Below are positions 43,401-54,834 of a DNA stretch of 64,000 nucleotides, one piece after another. Source of the stretch: Capniomyces stellatus. Taxonomy: Eukaryota > Kickxellomycota > Harpellomycetes > Harpellales > Legeriomycetaceae. The stretch spans positions 390,151-454,150 of the forward strand of contig LUVW01000010.1 in NCBI GenBank assembly GCA_001661515.1, read 5' to 3'. How positions within the stretch are numbered: position 1 is the first letter of the stretch; the number at the start of each line of letters is the position of its first letter. A program made the translations under genes and the position numbers. Below the pieces are notes generated by a model that worked only from the letters and a program-made list of their open reading frames with translations, searched no databases and had not been told where the DNA came from.

Positions 43401-46400
43401 CTGCTTAACTTCAGCCTCCATATCACTGATTTTCTTCATTGTTGACCCAATGTATATTGGGTTTTTTATTACTTGCGAAGCCAGAGTCAGCAATGTTGAG
43501 TTTACCAAGTGATTGGCCGACAAAATCGTTTCCTTTCGGAACTTTGAAACGTTTGTCAATCCTGGACTAAGATCCTTCAGCGCCATGCTCTTTTGCTCCA
43601 ACTCAATCTCGCCCACAACATCAACAAATTCGTCAAACCTCCTAGTAAGCAGTGCCTTGGTCGAGTTTAGCTCCTTGTCCACATCGTCGTACTGCTCAGT
43701 GCACTCATACTTTGGCTCTGTCACCTTGCTGCCCATTCCTGAAATCTTCTCGCCTAGCCCTTCCTCAAGCTTGCTATTGAGCTTTTCCATCGAAATCCGA
43801 TTTATTGCCTGCTGCTTATGCAGACTTAGCACTGTTGGAATCAGCTGCACCATCCCCTTTGCCCACTCGTTAGACTCGCTTAGTGTCATGTCAACCAGGC
43901 TCTGCATCTTGCCCTTCGACTCCTCCAGAACCATAATCCTCTCCCTATCCAAAACTATTTGCTCGCTCAAATAGCTCATTCTAACCTTCAGGTCCCCGTT
44001 TTCGCGCTTCATGGTGCTATTCTTGCTCTTCAGCTTTTCAACTCTCTCCTGTGCTTTTTTGTGTGACCGATCCAGCTCTGAGATCTTTTCCTTCGCCTTT
44101 GCCTGCTCAGCCTCCCTGGCCAAGTTCTCGTTGTACAGCTGTCTTACTGCCCTTCTCAACATCGATTCGCCATTGCTCTTGACCTTTTCCCTGATCTGAT
44201 TTAGCTCTGCCTCTATCGGCATCAACTCGTCCTTCTCCAACCGCTCAATATTCTTTTCGGCGGTCTCCTTTTGGCCAAACGACTCTGACTGCTTTTTCCC
44301 ATTGGTTCTGTGCAGGTGAATAAGGCTGTTTGCGGCGTTTCTCATTTTTGTCTCAAACAACATCTTCTCTTTAACCTCTTTGGCCTTGCTATCTAGCTCA
44401 TCAGCCCTTTTTTCCAGCTCATAAACCTCGTCTCTACTGATCGGATGAAACACATCGTTCTTTGTCCTCTCCATTTCAAGCTCAATGTACTCGAGTTCTT
44501 CTTTTGACAGCTTGTCGTAGTACAAACTGCCATCAAATCCTTCGTCTGAAACCATACTATATCCGTCATCCTCGTCCTCGTCCTTCATCCCCCCATTGGC
44601 CACACTTATAAACTCCAGACTCGCCTCGCTGGCTATTGTCCAACCCTGTAAATCGCTTGGCTCCACTCTTGCTTGGCCCTGAGTCCTTAACTGCACACCC
44701 GACATGTCTTTTCTCAAGATGCTCTTTCTAGATTTCCCTTTTCTAGCTGGAAGCGAACTTGCCGTCATCTTGGATCTAGACCCCGTGCGGACCGACAGTT
44801 TTCTTCTTAGGCTGGTCCTGCTCTTTCTGATTGCAATGGAATCTATATAAGACTGGTTAACAGAACTCAGATTACTTCCATACACATCGCCTGCACCTTC
44901 ATGCATACTCGACTCTCCACCACTCCCGTTCCTCATTTCTTCAGAGTTCAAATTCACAAAGCTGTCCATCTCCCCTCGATAACCCATGGTGTTCCTCTTC
45001 CTCGCTATCAGCTTTACGCTATGTGTCTTGAACAGTGACACCTCCTTTTTGTTTATTATCTCTATCATCTGCGACTGGTCGATCCTTGACGTGTTTCTTG
45101 GGTTCTTTAACGCAAAATCAACCGACCTTCTCATGCCATACTTGTCTCCATCTCCATCTACATACCCATCTCTGCCCCCATCTCCGCTGTCCAGTGCGTT
45201 GACAGCTCCGTTTTCTACGTTTTCAGTGCCGGTTATACGTGGTTTACCACTAGCCTCCTTGGTGTCTCCTGTTCTGTCCAAACATATACTTTCCACACCG
45301 TGTTCCACATCGCCATTGGCCCCGTCGTATGGCTCTGATGGCAATTTGTGTGCTGCACCATCAAACTCCGCTTTTTTACTATCCTCTCTTTCATCATCCG
45401 CGTTTAACCCCAATGTTTCCTCGCCCTCAATCTCCAACTGACTGGGAACTATTTTGCTCAAGTTTTCCACGCCACCATATACATTCTCAATGCTGTTGAA
45501 ATCAAATATGTCTGTTGCGCTCAGTGCACTTTTCTTTTTGTTGCCGTTCGAGTATCTAAGCGGTCTGAATGTATCCTCTATAATTGATATTTTCGGTGTC
45601 AGTGAGTCCATGGACCCGAGTATACTCTCACCACCACCTACTTTTTGCTCTTCATACTCTTCGTTGTATCTGGTACCTTCCACTTCTTGCTTTTCCTTGG
45701 AGGCCTCAGCACCACCTACTACCACTTTTGACCCTAAATGTCTACTTGTGTCCACATTTCCCTCAAATACACTTCCCTTTCCCAAGTACATATCCTCTCT
45801 AATCACATCCTTATTATCACCCACCTTGTACTGTTCAACTTCATTAAACTCGTGCTCATTATTATTATCCATATGAACATCACCAGAATATCTTTTGACC
45901 TTATCAAGGTTGCCCGAGTTTTCGCTCAATATGCCCCCTCCTCTCCTTATTACCATATCTGCGTCGACTTTGCCACTTTCTGCGTGATAATCATCCCTGC
46001 CGCCGTCCAAATACAAGTCCACTTTTGTGTTGCTGTTAGCATTATCATAATTAGACCCTTGACCACTTGATACCTCCTTTCCGTATGTAGCTCCAGCTCC
46101 AGCTCCAGTATCCTCCACTTCCTCAAATGTGAAGTTGTGTTTGGATTTCGCCTCTTTTATGCCTCTTTCTCCGCTCCCGTGAATGGCATCCTCTCTAAGT
46201 TTGTTTTTGCTCTTGATTTTAAACAAACTGTTTACCTTGTTGCCCAACTTTGTGGGCAATATAATCGAGTTCCGATTTCCTTTACTCGAACCATCAGCAT
46301 TACCAACCTTTTTAGTTCTGGCTTTAACCGGGTCTTCGTATAACTCTTTGTTTTCCATATAATTGCTTCCTAACCCCAAAAACCCTGCTTTAGTCTGCTC

Positions 46401-47142
46401 GCTTGGGCTCTCGGGATCAACCTTTTTTTTAAACATTAGCCTATCAAAAAACAAACTTGATCTAAATCCGCCCTCTCTGGCTTTATCTTCAAATTTGGTT
46501 CTCATGCTTTCTTTTTCGGCAGTTGCCTTTTTGCTCTTTCCTAAAATACCTCCAATGCTTTTCGATCCCATCTCGTAATTATTATGGTTTCTTCGGTCAT
46601 CCACAGAGTAACGTACTGTTTTGCTTGATGCATCTTTAACCAAATCCCCACGATCTATATCAAACGTATCTCTGCTCAGCCCCTTTCCTCCTCCACCCAC
46701 ACTCTGAAACTCAACTCCATTAGATCTACTCTGTATCCTTGCCACCTCGTCATCCTCCAGCCAGTTAACCCCGCTTTTTGGGAAAAAATCGGCACTCGAG
46801 TTTATACCCTTATTAAAATTGTTGATTTTGTCCAAATCTATCGTATCTATTTGCCACTTTATCCTTTCCAGTTCTTCTGGTGACTGGCTAGTTACTTTAG
46901 TATCTTCGTAACCCCTATCCTCTACACTCAACCCCTTGCCGTCCTCGGTGGTGCTATTCTTCTCGTTGCCCTTACTCGGCTTCGAGCTCTTGCCCACTCT
47001 CTATATAATCACATTTTACATTTTGAACGTTAGCTGTGTAATCAATAGTTCTTGTAATTTTATTCAAACTTTGCTTGCATATTGCTAAAGTTATAAAAAA
47101 TATATATGCTAACACAGAGATACTTACCAGTAGTTTCTTCAT
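40458..47142 (-). CDS. UDS1-domain giant coiled-coil protein, 2,185 aa
   Basis: Two exons: a 15-nt first exon 47142-47128 (MKKLL) with a GTAAGT donor, joined in phase to 47000-40458 (RVGKSSKPSKGNEK). No ATG opens the large exon near its 5' end, so the micro-exon supplies the start. Residues 1-830 are disordered and charged, with KSRTSLRRKL and RKGKSRKSILRKD basic patches. Around residues 850-1000 lies a segment EKMLFETKMRNAANSLIHLH followed by an IERLEKDELMPIEAELNQIR helix, matching the fungal 'Up-regulated During Septation' (UDS1) domain. Long coiled coils follow to about 1,580, a Ser/Tyr-rich linker, another coiled coil near 1,800, and a helical C-terminal domain (about 1,870-2,185) containing a long Ser/Thr/Gln loop. 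UDS1 proteins are linked to septation and cell ends in filamentous fungi; this role is inferred. Confidence 0.72.
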
Positions 47143-49687
47143 TAATTGAACTGTATATATTTCACCCGCACAAACCTTTACTCTATTATTTTCCTTACTC
47201 TTGCTCTCTTTGACTCTTTTAAAAACACTTTACTCGCTCCTCTTCGATATATGTATTCGCGACTTGGCCCGGGTTGTTTTACCTACTAAAGCTCAAGCAC
47301 GATTTCGTTTACTTTAACAGCTCAGTCTTAGCTTACAGTTAACAAGCTCTGATTGTCGACAACCTTTCTAGGCTCTATGCTTGTAGTTGCTTATTGTGCT
47401 CTGTATGGATAATCAAATGTATAGACAGTCAGGTTTATAGACAGTCAGGTTTATAGATAATCAAGTTTATAGATATATAAATCTATATAGTATAACAAAA
47501 CTACAAAAAGCTATTAATTTCAATCAGGTTTTAATGGTGAAAGGAGTGGGCATATTTATAACACGAGATTTATTTGAAATTCACTTTGCCTTTATTTCAA
47601 CAAAGTTGATTGAAGATTAAAATCGTAGAGAAAATTCGCTTCTTGAAAGTCCTGTTCACCTAACTTGCTTTGTTTCATACTCTTTTGCTCTTTTCGCTAT
47701 TCATTTTTATTTTCTTTACTTTTATTGTTTTTGTTGCCAAATGATTCTGCCCTATTAATTGGCCCTTTCTCTCCTTTTTTCAAGGTTAATAAATCTGATC
47801 ACTTTTGGCTTTATTTCTCCCCTTATTGGAATCCCTCACGAATTGTCCCAATCAAAATAATCAAGTTTAAATATTTCTGAATTACTAACTTTAGTTTGTG
47901 TCCAAGTTCATTTTGTTTTATGGTGCTATCAAATCACCATTACATAATAAATATTCCGTAAACAGACTTTACCTGTGAAAATTATTTGGTTTTTCCGCTT
48001 TACATTTTGCGTTTTACTTTTCATTTACGAGTAAAAAATCTAATCTTAGTAATATACTCTTTTTTTCCCCCTAATCTAGCTAACAAAATAGTCTTTATTT
48101 TAGCCATATAAATTCCGATTTGAGCTAATTCTTAATATTTTGGTTTTACGAACCAAAGAATGGACTTTTTTTTTCCCTCTAATGTTGCAACACTTAATCC
48201 CAATGACCAACAAACTCTATGGACTTTTATTTCGATATATTGAAGCCAAGCCATTTTACTTTGACCAATTTACAAAGAAATTACAGATTCAAGCAAAATA
48301 CTCTAAATACGCTAGTATAATCACCTCGTGGTTGCAATTTAGAATTAGCAGGTTTGTCTTGGCAGCAAATCCAATTCATGCATCTATACACCCGCTCCGT
48401 TTTTGTTGCCAACTTGTAAAACATGCACTTGTATCGTGTTATAAATACCCTCTCTTCTGCTTGTTGCCAAGAATAATCCGCAGCTCTACTTTTCTCAATA
48501 CACTTATCCCCTATTACCACGATGGGGTAAACTGTTTCCACTCTCGGTTGCCCAGCTTGTAAGAATTCTTTTAGAAATAAACCAGAATTTACCCAGGGCT
48601 ACCATTTATTATAAACCACATCTCGTTTTTATTGGGTTTCGGTTTTATCAAGCACTTGCTATTTTCGTCTTGCCCAAACTTTACTCAATCCCACATAAAG
48701 CCATGAAGGTGAATATTACATACGTTCACATAACTTTACCATCTTTTTTTTTGCTCAGTAATATTATATCGGTATACCTAAATGGTTGTATAAATCTTTG
48801 CTCCTTTTTCTTACTCGTCTTGTTGATATGTCAAAGCTTGAAATTTTATTTCTATAAATTTACATTGTCCGTTTTATCCCAATAATGTTCACATTTTTTT
48901 TTACTACGATTTTCCCACTCATATCACGTAAATTTGCATCTACAAGTAACAATTAACGAGCACAAACCCTAATTCACGTACTAGTATTTTATGCACGAAT
49001 ACACTTAACTAAACTACAACTTCATCTACCACGAGTTTGTCAGGGTATGCTCAAGAGTGCAAATTCATATAACTTGGGCTGTTTTCATTATTGTATTTAC
49101 CCATCCAAGCCCTTCAACCAATGTAATTGCCAAATGCAAACACATTTTTGTTACTCTTGACAACTTTTATTCTGGCCAAATTCTTATGTGCGAGTCAAGC
49201 TTAAATATCTTATCCACGTGAGTTTTTTCATCAATTGCAAACTAACGTCTTCAAGAAAAAAGTGTTAGTCATTTTGAGCAATTTTTTTCCTCAGCAGACA
49301 TTCCAAGCTGCGAATAATGTTTTATTTTTTTATTGAAATTGAATAATTTGCTTTAGTTTGATGATTTATTTTTTATTTTTTTTTCATTATTATTTTTTTA
49401 TTTTTTTGCAATATAGTGCGATTTTTATTTATTTGTTGAAATTGATAGTGAAATTTTTAACTAGGATCCATTCTCAAAGTTTCCAAAGTTTGGCTAGATA
49501 AAATCTCAGGGCTGATATACGAGAGATGGAGCTAGTGAATGCACATTGATGGTTTGGTGATGTTTATAAACACACTGTATTGTTTTCGTTTTATAACAGA
49601 ACGCATTCCGCTTGAAACACAACATAAATCATGAATTAACCGGTTTGGTATTATCAAAAATATTACTCCAATTCGCGCTATGTCAGC
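47143..49687. other. AT-rich intergenic region
   Basis: Includes a 16-bp tandem repeat at 47421-47468 and T-rich stretches. A region at 48140-48562 is open on both strands but only from non-ATG codons. No supported gene. Confidence 0.5.
47421..47468. repeat. 16-bp tandem repeat, three copies
   Basis: Two exact ATAGACAGTCAGGTTT units are followed by one diverged unit, upstream of the UDS1-domain gene. Non-coding. Confidence 0.8.
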
Positions 49688-49897
49688 CTACCAGTTAATT
49701 TCACAGTAGGCTTGATGATCGAAAACATCAATGCATTCACTGTCGCCTCTGCATTCCCTAAAATCATATCTCCCGTTTCTGCATCTGGCGATTTTGTGCT
49801 TTGTTACACACTTTGAAGTGTGGGTATTGCATTGACGTTATGCAGCGGTAAAGCTTGCCAGAGCGAGTATCATGGATACTATCTTGATTCCAATCAT
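49688..49897 (-). pseudogene. broken CBM19-like secreted peptide with an in-frame stop
   Basis: One frame of 70 codons from ATG 49897 to TAG 49688, interrupted by a TAA at 49840-49838. Before the stop is a textbook signal peptide (MIGIKIVSMILALASFTAA). After it the frame continues without shift into a cysteine module spaced C-x6-C-x8-C-x9-C-x5-C-x9-C (pieces: CNTHTSKC, CRNGRYDFREC, CRGDSEC) and ends EINW. The spacing matches the CBM19-like modules at 31412-32668 and 36874-37452. A TATAAAG box lies about 50 bp upstream of the start. The stop falls at the expected signal-peptidase site. Either the gene is freshly inactivated by a point change, the base is a sequencing error, or the stop is read through. 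The 236-bp inverted-repeat arm begins 72 bp upstream. Confidence 0.7.
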
Positions 49898-49944
49898 TTG
49901 CTTGGGTTTCTGCTTTTATTTGTTGTCTAATAATATCTTTTATT

Positions 49945-49952
49945 CCTTTATA
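49945..49952 (-). promoter_or_regulatory. TATA box of the broken secreted-peptide gene
   Basis: Reads GTATAAAGG on the minus strand, about 50 bp before ATG 49897. Its intact state suggests recent activity of the gene. Based on sequence only. Confidence 0.4.
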
Positions 49953-49968
49953 CCTGTGTGCTGGGTTT

Positions 49969-50204
49969 AATTGTCGAGTACTTGATGACGAGTATTGTTT
50001 TATATCGGATTGATTATGAATTTTCTGAAATCAAAGCAGACCACTGTACTTAAATAGAAAAAAATATAGCGTGTATATTGGGTTTGTTTTGTGTAAAATT
50101 TTTAAAAATCTCATTGTTAGCTTTTTTTTTGCTCAGCTAGGGTATATTATTGACTAGACCACTGTGCTGTATATTAGAACTCTTTGGGTATGAAATGCCT
50201 TTTT
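49969..50204 (+). repeat. inverted repeat, left arm (236 bp)
   Basis: Runs from AATTGTCGAGTACTTGATG to TATGAAATGCCTTTTT and matches the reverse complement of 51075-51310 over equal length without large indels. Identity by eye is close to 90 percent; the outer 83 bp have a single mismatch. Each arm also contains two copies of a GACCACTGT-CT motif about 100 bp apart. Confidence 0.9.
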
Positions 50205-51074
50205 CAGACATCACTTGGAAGCCATTTCGCTCTGTGTATCAATAAAAAATAAAGAAATATGGCTGTATTATTTAATAGAATTCATGGACGAGCAAATTAT
50301 TTAAAGTGTGTAATAAGGATATATGTGTTGTGTAAATTGATATTGGTCTGTAAAATACAATACCCAACATATTTTTGTAAGGATGCTTTTCTGCTTTTTT
50401 TTTTACTGTGTTGGGTAGTGCACATGCCTTTTAATTTGCAAAGTTTCAAAAGTAACAGGACATGAAACATTATTTTCAACCAGAATTCATCGTATTTATG
50501 ATACTTATCAATATCAGCGGTTCTAAACTCAGCTAGACAAACTACAACTAGCCCAAATGTGATTACTCTTATTCCGCGCCCAGAGGAATATTCTATATGA
50601 ACTTACTAGGCTGTTTATAGTCAATCTTTGATACTAAGGCTATCGGATAATAAAAAACTGATCAAGTACTCCTCCCCCTTTCATCTCTCTCCTCTATCTC
50701 CTCCCCCATCCACCCCCATCCTCCCCAACAACCAAAAGCACATACTGGAAAAGTCAATAAGACTGATATATGTCGGGTTTAAAAAGAGCATTGCTTCTAG
50801 TCAGTCTCGATAGCCAAAAAGAGTGAACTAATAAAACGGTTTTAAAAGCAGGTCAAATATAGTTAATTTACTATCTAAACCCAATACCCAAGTTATTTCA
50901 AACAAATGCATCTTTACATATGGCTTTGCATAGTCTTACCAACACAAAAAAACTAAAGATCCCATGTGACTAATAGACGCTTTATATTCCGAATATACCT
51001 AAAGCTCAAACCTTTTTTCTTCAAGTTGGGGGGTTTGCAGTTTGTTATTTTGCACAGAATCTTCTAATTGTTTT

Positions 51075-51310
51075 AAAAAGGATGTTCATACCCAAAATAT
51101 TCCAGTATACAGCACAGTGGTCTAGTCAATAATATACTCTAGATGAGTAAAAACAAAGCTAACAATAAGATCTTTAAAAAGTGTACACACAACAAACCCA
51201 ATGTACACGCCATATTGTTCTCTATTCAAGTACAGTGGTCTGCTTTGATTTCAGAAAATTCATAATCAATCCGATATAAAACAATACTCGTCATCAAGTA
51301 CTCGGCAATT
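51075..51310 (-). repeat. inverted repeat, right arm (236 bp)
   Basis: Reverse-complement partner of 49969-50204. The outermost sequence is CTCGGCAATT. No obvious target-site duplication is visible outside the arms. Confidence 0.9.
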
Positions 51311-52159
51311 GCTTACTGTGCTGCTGTCAGGCACTAAGCTGAAGTGATACAATTTGTGATGATATTCCGAATAAAGTTAATGGCGCCAGATATACAACGT
51401 TGAACTTTGTCACTTTTATCAACATCGTGTTTCCTAAAGCATCTGTGTCAAAAAAGTTGAAGAGATCCCACAATTGTTACATTATTTAAGCTCGAGTTAT
51501 TGAATTTGTGATTTATTTTTCAAATTTCCGGTGAAAAATTTTAAAATGACGGATATTCTTTGGATAGCAAATAATTTTATCTCCAGGAGTTTACCCAACA
51601 ATGTGGCAAAAACAGCTTCATTGGAATTATTTCGCCATCACGAGCGTTTTATTTCAAGTAAATAAAACTTTGCAATTTCATTTAGCTTTTTGCGAATTCA
51701 TTAGGCTGTTAGTACAAAATAAAGCCAAAAAAAAGCATTCAAGATTTATACTTACCAACATAACGGACATTTGCAGCAGTCAAATACATTAATGTCAATT
51801 AGACGGCCAGCAGCCGAGAATCGCAAAAGCACGGAATCCCAACAGTCCTAGCTTTACATTTATTTTGTCAGTAAATATTAAAAAGTTGGATTGATTCAAG
51901 GTACATTAAATTGAGTTTATCCATCTAGCTGGCCAAAAATTATGCTTTATTTATTTCGGCCATTGCTATAAATCACTGTAGCTTTTAATTCCATCATTCT
52001 AGATAAGCTGGTGTTAAAAATAATAAATTAAAGATTCGAAATACAGTTCGGCAGTTTAAAGGAGCGCAATTAGCCTGGTCTTCCATAAGGAGGTTGTGTC
52101 GATGATAAAATAAGTATACTAGGAAAGATAAAGGTATATACACACATAGTGAGAAATAA

Positions 52160-53864
52160 ATGGATTCCATCAAACAACAGGTGGAGGAGCAGAAAAAAGT
52201 AATTCGGAAATTTGAAGAGGCTGAAAATGTAACTCGGCTGCAAGCGACAAAAGTAGCGGCTTCGACATCAGCGTTACGAGGACTACTGTTTCAACCTTTG
52301 TATTTTTGGTACAAGACACCGCTCAAGGTATTTATTTATTACATACTTGCACAATACCCTTGAACTGGAGAGTCTTGGTTCCTTTTAAATTTTGATTTCT
52401 GGACTTAAGAAAGGAGAAATAGAGAGAATAAAACAAGAATAGAGAAAAGAAAGCAAGAATAGAGAAAAGAGAGAAGAAGAAAAAATAAGTTTGAAAGTTT
52501 TAATGTTTAAATAGATGTTTAAACCGGTGCGAGTCGATTATTTGGCAACTGCCCGAGCGCTAAGGCCTGAACATAGTATAGGGAAAAGAGTGCACTTTCA
52601 TTCCACCTCAGTAGGGATCGTGTATAACGCCGTCAAAGAAAAGGGGGTAATGACATATCGCCACCTTCTTTTTTTAGTTTAAAATGGGAAACGATTGCAA
52701 CTCTCACTAAACGACAATAATAGTCGGGTATACAGTATAAAAGCCAACGTATTACATTTATCCATATTGTTTAGATTTCGTTTATACCAAAGTTTGTTTT
52801 GCAGCCGCTGCTGGCCAACTGGATTGTTGGGTTTTCGCTGTTTACAACATACACGCTTGCTCACCCGATACTGCATAAAATGTATGTGCTGGCTCATTCT
52901 AATTCATTTGTTGAAGAATATGGCGAGGGTTCAGGAGACCCGAAATTGATCAAAAAGAAGCTGTTATTGCTTGAAGACAACATTTCTCCATTTGTTGCTG
53001 GTGGTATCTCAGGAGGTATTCAGGCCATAGTAGCAACGCCTATGGATAACATCAGCCTTCGGTTTGTAGCAAATGATATGGCAAATGGGAAACACTCTAG
53101 CTACTTTGAATTTATGAAAACGGAGTTTCAGGCTCAAAACTTGGCTAAACTTTACCAAGGACTGAGACTAACATTAGTAAAGGTAATACAGCTGTTTCTT
53201 CAATTGCATATATGTTTAAATAGTTGCACTTGAACACTTTAAACGTCTTCAGTTACTCGATATTTGGTCCAAAATGCTTCCATAGGATGCGCTTGGGTTT
53301 TCATTCTTCTTTGGTTTGTATGAAGCGATATTGAAAAAGACAAGGTCAATGGCAGATTCGAGCTCACGAGTACAGAACTTTGTCAACAGAAACACAACTG
53401 CTCTAACCAACGGCGAGGCCAATGTTGGGTTTGATTCAAACACAGAGTACAGCATGCCCAGTTTTTTGGTAAAATCAAGCTGCACAGTATTTTCGGGAGT
53501 ATTGGGTGCAGTGGTGTATCAGCTGGTTGACTTTCCGCTTGATCAGTTCAGAAGCCAAGTTCTGTTGAACCAGCTAGAAAACTCGTGGGTGTTGACAAAG
53601 GAGAGGAAAGAAACTCGGCTATGGAGCCAACGAGTTTTCTTGCTGAGAATGAGTCCGTACTCGTACACTTGGGAGCAAATGAAGTCCGTGGCAGCATTGA
53701 AACCAGAGAACAAATGTCAGAATTCTTCAAGAATTATATGGAGCACGGTCAAGTCATTATACTCTGGTTGGTGGAGTGTTGCACTTAGAGCAGCGCCTGC
53801 CACAAGCATCGGGCTAGTATTCTACGAGTTTATGAAGGACTCTATGGGAATTGAGCGTTACTAG
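52160..53864 (+). CDS. divergent mitochondrial carrier (SLC25-type) protein
   Basis: Four exons, 52160-52327, 52515-52646, 52775-53182 and 53286-53864, all phase 0, 428 aa; donors GTATTT, GTAATG and GTAATA. The three carrier repeats are of unequal quality. Repeat 1 keeps only FQPLYFWYK, with Tyr at the usual Asp of PxDxxKxR. Repeat 2 has GGISGGIQAIVATPMDNISL with Asp and the later Arg, and YQGLRLTLVKDALGFSFFFG. Repeat 3 has VYQLVDFPLDQFRSQVLLNQ, the intact signature, and SLYSGWWSVALRAAPATSIG near the end. A Gln/Lys/Glu-rich leader precedes repeat 1. Location is presumably the mitochondrial inner membrane, or a peroxisomal or outer-membrane derivative. Substrate cannot be told. It is longer than the usual 300 aa because of the leader and a loop at about 245-280. 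Confidence 0.85.
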
Positions 53865-54023
53865 ATTTAATTATTTAATTTTTTTTTTATAGAAATAATA
53901 GTTTATTTGTTATTTATTTATTTTGCCAATTATTAGACTCGAATGTAAATACAACTATATAAACATAAATGTCGCTGGTAGTAAAAAATATGGAAACAAT
54001 GGGGTTTGTAAGTTATCAACGCA

Positions 54024-54070
54024 GTGCAATGAACTACAATATGGTGCAATGAACTGCAATATGGTGCAAT
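54024..54070. repeat. 20-bp tandem repeat
   Basis: Two near-identical 20-bp units GTGCAATGAACTACAATATG (the second differs by one base) and a partial third, in the spacer between the convergent carrier and PMP3-like genes. Confidence 0.85.
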
Positions 54071-54154
54071 AGGGCGCTATGGTGTCATTCTCGCCAATAG
54101 CACACTCCTGAGTATGGAAAGAACATGTTGAGCACTTTTAGAAAACAGTTTTAA

Positions 54155-54834
54155 CTAAATAGCCTTTCCGTGAATGCTATCGGATTCATGGACACTTGTG
54201 CCAGCCTCGTCAATGATTCTGGGACTGTTGCTGTTGCCCTGCGTCTGCTCGTCTTGGTTGGCCGAGCTGTTTTGGCCATCAGCCATTGCAATCATAGCGA
54301 ATTCAGTTTCGACTACATGGTCCTTGTGCTCTCTGATTGGATCCGTTTTTTTAGCTTCGACTTTACATTGAACGTTGATTATTTTGGTTGCATCCAAGTC
54401 AGATGAGCTGGTGTTTTCAGGAGCACTCTTTTTGTCACGTGTACACAGTTGACCACCTATATTACCACACTCTCCTTTACATTGCTTCTCGCTTTTGCTG
54501 CCTGCTTGGTTTTCTAGGTTGTTTTCCATAACACCTTCCTCGATTTTAATCGCGTCTTTGCTCAGTCCATTTGATTTTTTTAGATAAAACGCATGGACGA
54601 TCCCTATTAAACAGAATGAAACGGCAATATTTTAATCATCATTACCAAGTTTGTGCTAAAATAGACCAATTTTAATTACACTATACTCGGGAACATACCT
54701 GGGATATACATCAACAAGGTTAACAGCAAACTTAGCCAAAAGGTGTTGCCAAAACCGCCAATTCTATACACAGCATAAGGCGGCAAAATCACACATAATA
54801 TGTTGAGGTTTCTGTTGCTTGTAGGCTTATACAT
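54155..54834 (-). CDS. PMP3/SNA-type (UPF0057) membrane proteolipid with long tail
   Basis: Two exons, 54834-54699 and 54603-54155, joined at MYIPG-IVHAF; 194 aa. The intron has donor GTATGT and splits the conserved P-G dipeptide exactly where the intron of the other PMP3 gene of this window does. The core shows LCVILPPYAVYRIGGFGNTF and WLSLLLTLLMYIPGIVHAFY, the two membrane helices of the PMP3 family. The remaining 135 residues are acidic, Ser/Asn-rich and hydrophilic, like the tails of yeast Sna2-Sna4. No PPxY sorting motif is visible. Family members sit in the plasma membrane or vacuole and affect membrane potential or ion tolerance; the precise role is inference. Confidence 0.9.

Larger units (their letters stand above)
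49898..52159. other. intergenic region dominated by a large inverted repeat
   Basis: Holds the inverted-repeat arms at 49969-50204 and 51075-51310 with a roughly 870-bp interior. The interior contains a pyrimidine-rich stretch at 50670-50730 and a weak 68-codon frame at 50259-50465. From 51311 to 52159 there is nothing recognisable apart from the promoter of the carrier gene. Confidence 0.5.

Noticed and set aside
48140..48562. 140-codon plus frame and 86-codon minus frame
   Set aside because: Both begin only at TTG or GTG, overlap each other and show no family signal. Probably chance.
49972..50040. TGATGA-like and CTGA boxes suggesting a C/D snoRNA in the inverted-repeat arm
   Set aside because: The boxes are imperfect and no terminal stem could be shown. 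The sequence is conserved between arms simply because the whole arm is.
50259..50465. 68-codon ATG frame between the inverted-repeat arms
   Set aside because: Hydrophobic and Cys/Phe-rich as expected of translated T-rich DNA. It shows no resemblance to a transposase.
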